Shown piece after piece: positions 1 to 5,015 of a DNA stretch of 7,955 bases. The position numbers and the translations under genes are program-made. Position 1 is the first letter of the stretch. Every line of letters starts with the position of its first letter. The notes below the pieces were generated by a model. The model was not told where the DNA came from and made no database searches. It saw only the letters and a list, made by a program, of their open reading frames with translations. The stretch comes from Opitutia bacterium (GTDB lineage Bacteria; Verrucomicrobiota; Verrucomicrobiia; Opitutales; Opitutaceae): contig JANXWT010000266.1 of assembly GCA_025351035.1 (NCBI GenBank), positions 1-7,955 on the forward strand, given 5' to 3'.

Positions 1-20
1 ATCTAGTTATGACGTTGTGT

Positions 21-806
21 TTAGATCATGTCGTAGCTCCAGAGGGCGCCGTTGCCGCCGGTGAATTGGAGTTTGATGACGTAGGGCGCTTGCGGGCTGA
101 TCCAGAAAATCAGGTGGCCCGACTTGGGCGAATCGGCTTCGACCACAAAAGTGTGCGCCGTCCTGCCGGCGCCGGCGGCAACGTCCTCCTCGCGCACGAC
201 TTTGAATTTCACGGGACTGACGGTCGGGTTGAATTCGTCGAGGGTCTGAAACGAACCTTCGAAACCGACCTTCAACGGCGCGCCAGCAAGCAGCATGCCC
301 CACATGCCGCCGTGGTAATCGAACACGGGCGCATCGAGTTTCAGTTCGGTCGCAGCGGCCGCAGGCGCAGGCTGCGGGGCGTTGGGTCCCTGGCGTCCGC
401 CGGACGACATACGCTCGATGGCTATGGTTTTGCCGTCAAATTTCAAGCGCGTGAAATTCTCCGGATCAGGAGCAATCCACTCGCGGCTCAAGGGTGCAAG
501 CGTGTGCGCATCGAAGACATTGATGGTAATCACTGTCTTGCCAGGACTCGCGTAGCGACCCGCGGTCTGCATGCGCGAGAACGCGGCGCGACCGTCGACG
601 GTCGTGGCCACCATCTCGTCGGCCCAGATGCCGAGCTTCACTTTATCTTTGCCCAGAGGAGTGATGGAATACTCCCACTTGTTCGTGTAGGGTTGGAAAC
701 GGTCGCCGTTGATGGTGCCGTCGCCGACCGTGATCGCGATGTGGTCGGCACGGAGCGTGGTGAGGCCGAATCCGACCGCGAGGAAAAGAATCTTTGGGAG
801 ACGCAT
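21..806 (-). CDS. Secreted protein of unknown function
   Basis: Encodes 261 residues. The N-terminus looks like a Sec signal peptide: basic start (MRLPK), hydrophobic core at about residues 5-17, and a likely signal peptidase I site after LRA (residue 20). The mature part is rich in alternating beta-type sequence, with a Pro/Ala-rich break at about residues 139-153 that separates two beta-rich halves. The end (about residues 228-261) is aromatic and hydrophobic, with PYVIKLQFTGG then LWSYDMI. This gives a weak general resemblance to DUF3108-type envelope beta proteins, which I cannot confirm. There are no cysteines and no catalytic motif that I recognise. I chose the ATG at 806 because the signal peptide begins there; an in-frame TTG at 842 would only add 12 polar residues. 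No clear Shine-Dalgarno precedes it. It lies 113 bases downstream of the membrane-protein gene on the same strand. Location (periplasm or outer surface) is inferred; function is unknown. Confidence 0.8.
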   Translation of the reverse strand: MRLPKILFLAVGFGLTTLRADHIAITVGDGTINGDRFQPYTNKWEYSITPLGKDKVKLGIWADEMVATTVDGRAAFSRMQTAGRYASPGKTVITINVFDAHTLAPLSREWIAPDPENFTRLKFDGKTIAIERMSSGGRQGPNAPQPAPAAAATELKLDAPVFDYHGGMWGMLLAGAPLKVGFEGSFQTLDEFNPTVSPVKFKVVREEDVAAGAGRTAHTFVVEADSPKSGHLIFWISPQAPYVIKLQFTGGNGALWSYDMI

Positions 807-819
807 AGGGCGGCCAGCT

Positions 820-834
820 TGCACCACGGGTGCA
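820..834 (-). other. Small hairpin in the leader of the secreted-protein gene
   Basis: TGCACC and GGTGCA form a perfect 6-bp stem with a 3-base loop, 13 bases upstream of the ATG at 806 on the mRNA. It sits where a ribosome would land, so it could affect initiation, but a stem this short arises easily by chance in GC-rich DNA. It has no T-tract, so it is not a terminator for the upstream gene. Confidence 0.25.
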
Positions 835-919
835 CCGGGCAAAGCCTCACTCGACCAAACGCCGAATCATCGTGCCAAACCGTCTATTCTTGTCGATACC
901 CTACAGTAGCTGCGGCGGC

Positions 920-1282
920 CTAATGCGCGGCGCCGTTGCGCCAGTCGGCGGGCAACACCGACTCCACCCCGAGGATGTAGACGCGGTAGTAGAGGCCAAA
1001 AATCACACCGCCCAGTGCGAGCAGGAACAGCACCTCGCCCAGTCCGCCGCCGTGGGTGCGGCTCGTGCGGCGCAGCGACTGGATGCACCAGATAATCCCG
1101 GGCGCGACCGCGTAGGCCATGACCGACGCGCCGAACAAGACCAGCCCCATGATGAACAGCGTGCGCCAAAGGCTGTCATCAATCAGCCGCGACTTGTAGG
1201 AGACGATTTCGTTGCAGAGATTGAGCAGCAGCAGACAGCACGGGAGCACATAGTAGCGTTCGAGCGCGGTGTTGGTTTTCAT
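920..1282 (-). CDS. Small membrane protein, about three helices, unknown function
   Basis: Encodes 120 residues. Three hydrophobic segments are visible: about 10-27 (contains CCLLLL), about 42-69 (a long stretch that could be one kinked helix or two short ones) and about 82-104. The connecting loops are basic (RRTSR at 71-75), which suggests that loop is cytoplasmic. There is no conserved enzymatic motif and I do not recognise the family. The open frame extends upstream to 1594, but that part is the antisense of the FmdB-like gene and has no membrane or signal character, so I start at the ATG at 1282, directly before the hydrophobic part. No clear Shine-Dalgarno is seen. It is divergent from the FmdB-like gene, with 72 bases between the two start codons, and is followed on the same strand by the secreted-protein gene. 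Confidence 0.7.
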   Translation of the reverse strand: MKTNTALERYYVLPCCLLLLNLCNEIVSYKSRLIDDSLWRTLFIMGLVLFGASVMAYAVAPGIIWCIQSLRRTSRTHGGGLGEVLFLLALGGVIFGLYYRVYILGVESVLPADWRNGAAH

Positions 1283-1354
1283 GGGCAGATTGGCGATGAG
1301 GCAAAGTTCGCCGCTTGCCAAAACAGAAAATCTACATTCCCAAGGGACACGCGC

Positions 1355-1600
1355 ATGGCCACCTACCTCTACGAAACGATTCCCCGACAGGCCGGCACTG
1401 CGCCGCGCCGCTTCGAGGTCGTGCAAAGCATGAAGGACGCGCCCTTGGCCAGCGATCCCGCCACCGGCGAACCTGTCCGGCGCGTCATCACCGGCGGCTA
1501 CGGTTTTATCGGCCCGGCGGGACAAACCGCCGCGTCCTCTCCCGCACCTTGCGCCCCCGGCTGCGCCTGCCATGCCGGCTCGAAAATTCCCCAATTTTGA
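1355..1600 (+). CDS. FmdB-like small protein lacking the zinc-ribbon cysteines
   Basis: Encodes 81 residues. The start MATYLYE, the central FEVVQSMKDAPL and the later PVRRVITGGYGFIG follow the pattern of FmdB-family zinc ribbons (PTYEYRC..C, F...QS..D.PL, CP.CG..VRR.I.G..GF). However, the two CxxC pairs that bind zinc in that family are absent: the first position is YETIPRQ and the second is SDPATG. Instead the C-terminal tail carries C66, C70 and C72 followed by H73. The fold assignment rests on spacing and the VRR-GG-GF signature. FmdB proteins are small putative regulatory proteins with no firmly proven reaction, so no function is claimed. A good Shine-Dalgarno (AAGGGA at 1342-1347) lies 7 bases before the ATG and decides this start over the long open frame upstream. 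The DUF5069 gene follows 20 bases after the stop, probably in the same transcript. Confidence 0.75.
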   Translation: MATYLYETIPRQAGTAPRRFEVVQSMKDAPLASDPATGEPVRRVITGGYGFIGPAGQTAASSPAPCAPGCACHAGSKIPQF

Positions 1601-1620
1601 AAACCAAAACCACCACCGCC

Positions 1621-2073
1621 ATGTTCAACTTCAATACGCCGGACCTGACCAAATGTCCGCCCCGTAGTCCGCGCACCCGCCTCGGCGGCTTTGCCCATCT
1701 CCCCCGCTTGCTCGACAAGGCCCGCGCCCATGTCGCCGGTATTAACGGTGACTACCACTACGACTGCGGCATGGACCAGCACTTCTGGGCATTCACGGGC
1801 ATCAAGGCCCGCTACTTCCTCAAAGCGGTGAAGGCCGGCCAGAGCGACAGCGAACTGCTCGCTTTCGTGCGCCAGCACCTGAAGCCGCGCCGCACGCAAG
1901 CCGAGATCGTCACGTGGTCCGCGTGGTTCGAGAACCGCGCCCCGTCCGCCACCGAGGGTCGAGAATTCTTCAACGGCGTCCACGCCAAGATCGCACCCAA
2001 GCGGGAAGATGTCTCCACCTGGTTCGAGCTGCTCGAACTGGATGACTTCGTGAGTTTCGGCGGCCGACCCTGA
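1621..2073 (+). CDS. DUF5069 domain protein
   Basis: Encodes 150 residues and is almost entirely one DUF5069 domain. The family signature is visible at the N-terminus: DLTKCPPRSPRTRLGG (about residues 8-23), then LPRLLDKARA (28-37), a G-YHYDC-MDQ patch (43-53) and FTGI (58-61). The rest looks helical and soluble, with no signal peptide or membrane helix. The biochemical function of DUF5069 is not established. The ATG at 1621 starts immediately before the conserved region. It is preceded by an A/C-rich leader (1601-1620) without a Shine-Dalgarno, so translation may be coupled to the FmdB-like gene ending 20 bases upstream. It is convergent with the dCTPase-like gene, with 20 bases between the stop codons and no obvious terminator there. 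Confidence 0.85.
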   Translation: MFNFNTPDLTKCPPRSPRTRLGGFAHLPRLLDKARAHVAGINGDYHYDCGMDQHFWAFTGIKARYFLKAVKAGQSDSELLAFVRQHLKPRRTQAEIVTWSAWFENRAPSATEGREFFNGVHAKIAPKREDVSTWFELLELDDFVSFGGRP

Positions 2074-2093
2074 GCCGGGCGGCGCACAGCGTC

Positions 2094-2468
2094 CTACAGC
2101 TCGGTGTATTTCTCCGAGCGGCCGCGCGACTTCTCGACGGGATACTTCGCCGCGTTGGCGGCGAGCTTCGCCTCAATGGCGGCGGCGAGGTCGATGTCGC
2201 AGATGTTGGCGAATTCGAGCGCATAGATGACGACGTCGGCGATCTCGGCCTCGATGGCCGGGCGCTTCTTTGGGTCGCGGGCGACGGCGCGCGAGGCTTT
2301 GGACCCCGCCCACAGGAAATGCTCCATGAGTTCGCCCGACTCGGCGGCGAGCGCCATGCTGAGGTTCTTCGGCGAATGGAATTGCTCCCAGTCGCGCGCG
2401 CTGACGAAAGCCTGCACGCGCGCGCGCAGCTCGGCCACGGTGGTCGTCGCATCTTGCATCGGTGTCAT
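2094..2468 (-). CDS. dCTPase-like (MazG-fold) nucleotide pyrophosphohydrolase
   Basis: Encodes 124 residues, the usual size for the all-alpha NTP pyrophosphatase family of the RS21-C6/DCTPP1 type. The RDWEQFHSPKNL motif (25-36) matches the substrate-pocket segment of DCTPP1. The metal-binding pattern ExxE...ExxD is complete: E43, E46, E75 and D78, with the same spacing as the human enzyme (E63, E66, E95, D98). Such enzymes hydrolyse dCTP or modified dNTPs to the monophosphate and pyrophosphate, cleaning the nucleotide pool. The exact substrate here is inferred, not shown. The likely start is the ATG at 2468; a second ATG at 2459 is equally possible because neither has a clear Shine-Dalgarno. 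The C-terminus is basic (KSRGRSEK). The gene appears to be monocistronic and converges with the DUF5069 gene. Confidence 0.88.
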   Translation of the reverse strand: MTPMQDATTTVAELRARVQAFVSARDWEQFHSPKNLSMALAAESGELMEHFLWAGSKASRAVARDPKKRPAIEAEIADVVIYALEFANICDIDLAAAIEAKLAANAAKYPVEKSRGRSEKYTEL

Positions 2469-2586
2469 GCCGGCATGCTGACCGAGCGGCCGGCGGGCGT
2501 CACGCGGGAATAATCGCCACCCCGGCGCGTCATACCGGAAAAATTTCGCTTGGCGTCGCGCGCTTCAGTCGCAAGCTCGCCGGCAC

Positions 2587-2706
2587 ATTAACCCAATGGC
2601 ATCGAGCCTCAAAGTTCATCGCCGCCTGTCTGGCACTTCGTTTACGAAGGCCGGGCTACAGCATGGCAGCATGAGCCTGTGCCCGCGCCAGTCGATTTGG
2701 GTTAAT
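2587..2706. repeat. Separated 10-bp inverted repeat
   Basis: ATTAACCCAA at 2587-2596 is the exact reverse complement of TTGGGTTAAT at 2697-2706. The arms are AT-rich in an otherwise GC-rich region and enclose 100 bases. Possible readings are paired operator half-sites, the ends of a small decayed element, or chance. No target-site duplication is visible outside the arms. Confidence 0.45.
2632..2652. other. Hairpin with CTTCG/CGAAG stem
   Basis: CTTCG (2636-2640) and CGAAG (2645-2649) pair around the loop TTTA. The stem extends through GGC (2632-2634) and GCC (2650-2652) with one bulged A at 2635, giving 8 base pairs in all. No T-run follows on either strand, so it is not a standard intrinsic terminator. 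It lies inside the separated inverted repeat. Confidence 0.35.
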
Positions 2707-2713
2707 AAACTTA

Positions 2714-2723
2714 CCCGCGCGGG
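2714..2723. repeat. 10-bp perfect palindrome
   Basis: CCCGCGCGGG is self-complementary and sits 86 bases before the heat-shock gene start, just after the AT-rich TTAATAAACTTA stretch. It could be an operator for a dimeric regulator, but palindromes of this composition are common in GC-rich DNA. Confidence 0.25.
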
Positions 2724-2779
2724 CTGCCTGGCCTGACGAAACCGACCTAACGGTAATCGTCCCATTCCAGGAGTCCCGC

Positions 2780-2791
2780 CGGTGAAAACCG
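2780..2791 (+). promoter_or_regulatory. GNRA-capped hairpin in the heat-shock gene leader
   Basis: CGGT-GAAA-ACCG gives a 4-bp stem closed by a GAAA tetraloop. It ends 5 bases before the purine-rich ribosome-binding stretch (GAGAGGAA, 2796-2803) of the small heat-shock gene. The flanking bases TTCC (2765-2768) can pair with GGAA (2800-2803) of that stretch, and ACGG (2750-2753) with CCGT (2804-2807). A fold that hides the ribosome-binding site is therefore possible. RNA thermometers of this general kind are common before small heat-shock genes, but here it is only a structural suggestion. Confidence 0.3.
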
Positions 2792-2809
2792 ACGAGAGAG
2801 GAACCGTCC

Positions 2810-3205
2810 ATGCCCATGATCATCCCACCCCCAAGTCCCAGCCAACTGCCCAGCGCGGAATTAAAGCCCTCTTTCCGCCAGCCGCACTTTGACTGCACCG
2901 ATCTGCCCCAGGCGCTGACACTGCGCGTCTTTGTGCCCGGCGTCCACCCGAGCGGCGTGGAGATCACGGCGTCGGGTCCCGATTTCGGCATCACGGCGCG
3001 CAAAACCCATCTTGTCCGGGTAAACTTTCCCTCCCTCCACCTCGAAGGCGTCCAGCGGGACTACCAACTCAAGCTCCGGCTTGGCGTGGGTTACGATTAC
3101 GCGGCGTTGCGGGCGGAACTGTCCGACGGCGTGCTCACCGTCTGGTTGCCGAAAAGGCAGCGCGCCGCGCCACCCGTGCCCGCGCACCGGCGTTACGTGG
3201 CCTGA
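2810..3205 (+). CDS. Small heat-shock protein, Hsp20/alpha-crystallin domain
   Basis: Encodes 131 residues. After a proline-rich N-terminal arm (residues 1-27, starting MPMIIPPPSP), residues about 36-116 match the alpha-crystallin domain: LRVFVPGVHPSGVEITASG (38-56), ITARK, the L-L--GVGYDYAALRAELSDG strand region, and the conserved end GVLTVWLPKR (107-116). The C-terminal tail is short and basic and has no clear I-x-I/V motif, the segment that usually bridges sHsp oligomers. Small heat-shock proteins hold unfolding proteins in the cytosol without ATP. This one is divergent and short, so oligomer size and activity are uncertain; a CS-like domain is the alternative. The ATG at 2810 is set by GAGAGGAA 6 bases upstream. 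The gene is probably single: a strong hairpin terminator begins 13 bases after the stop. Confidence 0.78.
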   Translation: MPMIIPPPSPSQLPSAELKPSFRQPHFDCTDLPQALTLRVFVPGVHPSGVEITASGPDFGITARKTHLVRVNFPSLHLEGVQRDYQLKLRLGVGYDYAALRAELSDGVLTVWLPKRQRAAPPVPAHRRYVA

Positions 3206-3218
3206 CTGCCGCCGCTCG

Positions 3219-3266
3219 CAATCTCAAAATGACGGCCGCGAAAGCGCGGCCGTCATTTTGAGATTG
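3219..3266. terminator. Perfect 22-bp hairpin terminator after the heat-shock gene
   Basis: The arms at 3219-3240 and 3245-3266 are exact reverse complements over 22 bases around the loop AAAG. The core is a GC-rich stem (GACGGCCGCG with CGCGGCCGTC) flanked by AAAAT on the left and ATTTT on the right, the layout of a bidirectional intrinsic terminator. The pairing continues outward through CAATCTC and GAGATTG, longer than most terminators. It begins 13 bases after the TGA at 3203-3205. Confidence 0.8.
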
Positions 3267-3355
3267 TCGGAAAATTTCTGGAACAACTGGCGATCCCGCG
3301 GGTTCTATCTACGAGTGGCCGCGGTCTGACCAACCGCCCCCACCGAGAAACCGTC

Positions 3356-3550
3356 ATGACCTACTTCCCGCAAAATACCAAGCTGCGCCCGGCGATTCCG
3401 CCCAGTGCGCGCGTGCCCGTGCGACCGGCAATGTTGCGCGATGTGCTTTGGGGCCGGCCGCTGTTCAAGGCGCCGACGCTCCCGAATCCACGTCTCGCAT
3501 TGGATCCCCTGCCCTTCACGGCCACCCGCATCACGCATCGCTCGCAGTAA
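3356..3550 (+). CDS. Small proline-rich basic protein, hypothetical
   Basis: Encodes 64 residues starting MTYFPQNTKLRPAIPPSARV. It has many prolines and arginines, no cysteine, no membrane helix and no motif that I recognise. By hand count 50 of 64 codons end in G or C, which fits the coding style of the neighbours. However, overlapping frames on the other strand are also open, so this is only mild support. The leader GAGAAACCGTC before the ATG resembles the GAGAGGAACCGTCC leader of the small heat-shock gene 550 bases upstream. The frame sits between the hairpin terminator and the convergent rlmJ gene and fills most of a gap of about 360 bases that would otherwise be empty. It might be a real orphan gene or a decayed remnant. 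Confidence 0.45.
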   Translation: MTYFPQNTKLRPAIPPSARVPVRPAMLRDVLWGRPLFKAPTLPNPRLALDPLPFTATRITHRSQ

Positions 3551-3552
3551 GC

Positions 3553-3581
3553 GCCGGCTTGAGTCCGCTCAAGTCTCCGGC
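3553..3581. terminator. Hairpin between two convergent genes, possible terminator
   Basis: CTTGAG (3558-3563) and CTCAAG (3568-3573) form a 6-bp stem with loop TCCG. GCCGG (3553-3557) and CCGGC (3577-3581) extend it by 5 pairs past a 3-base bulge (TCT). It starts 2 bases after the small ORF's TAA, and the rlmJ stop codon (3569-3571) lies within it. There is no T-tract on either side, so it is at best an atypical terminator or an mRNA 3' end structure. Confidence 0.4.
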
Positions 3582-4441
3582 ACCAGCCACTCGCAGCGCG
3601 CCGCCGCGCCCGCATCGGCGCACAAGTGGCGGAGCAATTCTGGCAGCACCGCGCGAATCGCGCCGTCAATTTTCCAAGGCGGATTGATGACCAGCAGTCC
3701 GCAGCCCTTCAGGCGCACCTGCGAGGCATCGCCGGCGACAGTGAGTTCGGCGAACAGGGTCGGCGGCAAACGCAGCGCCAACAGGGCCTCAAAAAGATCG
3801 TCAACCCGCGTCCGCTCGGTGACCGGATACCACACGGCGTAGACTCCGTCTGGGAAACGCCGGAGCGATTCGCTGAGCGCCTTGAGGATTTGGGCAAACT
3901 CGCCCAAGCTCTCGAAGGGCGGGTCAATGAGCACGAGGGCGCGTTTCTCCGGCGGCGGCAAATGGGCCTTGAGCCCCGTGTAGCCGTCCATCGCCTGCAC
4001 GAGCACACGGGGCTCGCGCGCGAAATCAAAATCGAGCGCCTCGGCATCGTCAGGCCGCAGTTCGCAGAGCACAAGCCGGTCCTGCGGCCGCGCCGCCAGT
4101 CGCGCGATCCACGGCGAACCCGGATAAAAATGCAGCTCCGGCCCGGTCGCCCCGCGCCGGTCGTTGAACCGCCGGATCAGCGCCAGGTAGTCGGCGAGAG
4201 GAGCGGAAGCCGGCGCCTCGCCCCACACGCGACCGATGCCGGCGGGAAATTCCGGCTCACGGCTCCGGCCGTCGGGCAGCAGCATCGGCTCGGTCAGATC
4301 GTAACCGCCGCGACCGGCATGCGTGTCGAGGAACAGAAACCCCTTCTCCTTGGCCTGCATCGCCCGGATGAGTTGCAGCAACAGGACGTGCTTAAAAACA
4401 TCGGCGTAGTTGCCCGCGTGAAAATGATGCCGGTAATTCAT
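3569..4441 (-). CDS. rlmJ: 23S rRNA (adenine(2030)-N6)-methyltransferase RlmJ
   Basis: Encodes 290 residues (E. coli RlmJ is about 280). It uses S-adenosylmethionine to methylate N6 of A2030 in 23S rRNA. Family landmarks occur in order: MNYRHHFHAGNYADVFKH (1-18), the SAM-binding DTHAGRGGYDL (39-49), FYPGSPWIAR (105-114), the catalytic motif IV DPPF (173-176) and GLLVINPPW (248-256). E. coli RlmJ has DPPY; the phenylalanine here is accepted in other N6-adenine methyltransferases but is a small deviation. The open frame runs upstream to 5002, but that part only shadows the YhcH-like gene. The ATG at 4441 begins exactly at the conserved N-terminus. No Shine-Dalgarno is seen; the YhcH-like gene ends 14 bases upstream, so the two are probably co-transcribed and may be translationally coupled. 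It converges with the 64-codon ORF. Confidence 0.95.
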   Translation of the reverse strand: MNYRHHFHAGNYADVFKHVLLLQLIRAMQAKEKGFLFLDTHAGRGGYDLTEPMLLPDGRSREPEFPAGIGRVWGEAPASAPLADYLALIRRFNDRRGATGPELHFYPGSPWIARLAARPQDRLVLCELRPDDAEALDFDFAREPRVLVQAMDGYTGLKAHLPPPEKRALVLIDPPFESLGEFAQILKALSESLRRFPDGVYAVWYPVTERTRVDDLFEALLALRLPPTLFAELTVAGDASQVRLKGCGLLVINPPWKIDGAIRAVLPELLRHLCADAGAAARCEWLVPET

Positions 4442-4455
4442 GAGCCGGGCGACGT

Positions 4456-4950
4456 TCAGACGACCGGCACTTTGACCACGGTCTTGTGCACGGGCACCGG
4501 TCCGCCGAGCTGCAGCGACGGCATGTGCCCATCGGTCGGGAAAAACACCGCCACGTCGCCGGCGCGCATCGCGAGGCGCGAGCCCGCCGCGCCCTCCGTG
4601 TATTTGATCAAATCGCGCTCGGCATCGTAGGCCTGGCTCACGGTGAGCCGGGCAATGTCCGCAACTTCTATCAGCTCCTCGCCCGCGACGATCACCTGCA
4701 CGTCGATGTATTTGCGGTGCGACTCGAAAAAGCCCTCGGACCGCGGCTTGGAATCGTAACAAGCCTCGATCGCGAAAACGCCATCGCCCAGTTCCACTTT
4801 CCTCGACGTGCCGAGGGCGCGCGCCATGATGCGGGCATTCACCGGTGAGCCGGGCCGCAATGCCTCCGCCACATAAGCGAAGGCCGCGGCAAACTGCGGT
4901 GCGTGCCCGATCTGGGCGCGCAGGGAAATGAAGGGACCAAACTTGGCCAT
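4456..4950 (-). CDS. YhcH/YjgK/YiaL (DUF386) family protein, NanQ/TabA-like
   Basis: Encodes 164 residues, close to the family's usual 150-160. The signature regions are present: FFESHRKYIDVQVIVAGEE (74-92), GDVAVFFPTDGHMPSL (131-146) and the terminal HKTVVKVPV (155-163). The histidines H78, H142 and H155 are probable metal ligands of the double-stranded beta-helix (cupin-like) fold. E. coli members include NanQ (YhcH), an N-acetylneuraminate anomerase, and TabA, linked to biofilm formation. No sialic-acid genes are seen here, so the substrate is open. The chosen start is the ATG at 4950; another in-frame ATG at 4962 adds four residues, and neither has a strong Shine-Dalgarno. It lies 65 bases after the vWA gene and 14 bases before rlmJ on the same strand. 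Confidence 0.88.
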   Translation of the reverse strand: MAKFGPFISLRAQIGHAPQFAAAFAYVAEALRPGSPVNARIMARALGTSRKVELGDGVFAIEACYDSKPRSEGFFESHRKYIDVQVIVAGEELIEVADIARLTVSQAYDAERDLIKYTEGAAGSRLAMRAGDVAVFFPTDGHMPSLQLGGPVPVHKTVVKVPVV

Positions 4951-5015
4951 GCCCCGAACCATTGCACGCCGGCCCGGTGCGGCAAGGCCGATTGAACGCC
5001 ATCTTTCGCTCAGCG

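Larger units (their letters stand above)
2469..2809. other. Non-coding divergent region with several inverted repeats
   Basis: This 341-base gap lies between the start of the dCTPase-like gene (minus) and the start of the small heat-shock gene (plus), so it should hold promoters for both. I found no convincing sigma-70 pair. It contains a separated 10-bp inverted repeat (2587-2596 with 2697-2706), a hairpin (2632-2652), the palindrome CCCGCGCGGG (2714-2723) and a GNRA-capped mini-hairpin close to the heat-shock start (2780-2791). Short open frames cross it, but they have no credible start site or protein-like composition. Confidence 0.6.

Noticed and set aside
862..877. Sigma-54-like site on the minus strand (perfect TGGCACG -24 element) before the secreted-protein gene
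   Set aside because: The -12 element reads TTCGG, so the required GC is replaced by CG. Without it the match is half a promoter and could be chance.
830..1354. Upstream in-frame extension of the FmdB-like gene
   Set aside because: That part is the antisense of the membrane-protein gene. The Shine-Dalgarno and the conserved N-terminus both place the start at 1355.
2631..2645. Second TGGCAC resembling a sigma-54 -24 element in the 2469-2809 gap
   Set aside because: The -12 position has AC instead of GC, and the bases are better explained by the hairpin at 2632-2652.
2738..2761. GAAACC...CGTC, resembling an ECF sigma promoter before the heat-shock gene
   Set aside because: The elements are short, the spacing is not clearly typical, and no matching site is found upstream of the ECF sigma gene itself.
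3626..4630. 334-codon open frame on the plus strand opposite rlmJ and the YhcH-like gene
   Set aside because: The opposite strand encodes clear RlmJ motifs. The translation of this frame is Arg-rich, low-complexity and shows no domain, as expected of an antisense shadow in GC-rich DNA.
4442..5002. Upstream in-frame extension of rlmJ giving a 477-residue product
   Set aside because: The extra 187 residues overlap the YhcH-like gene in another frame and look random, while the RlmJ family starts at MNYRH (4441).
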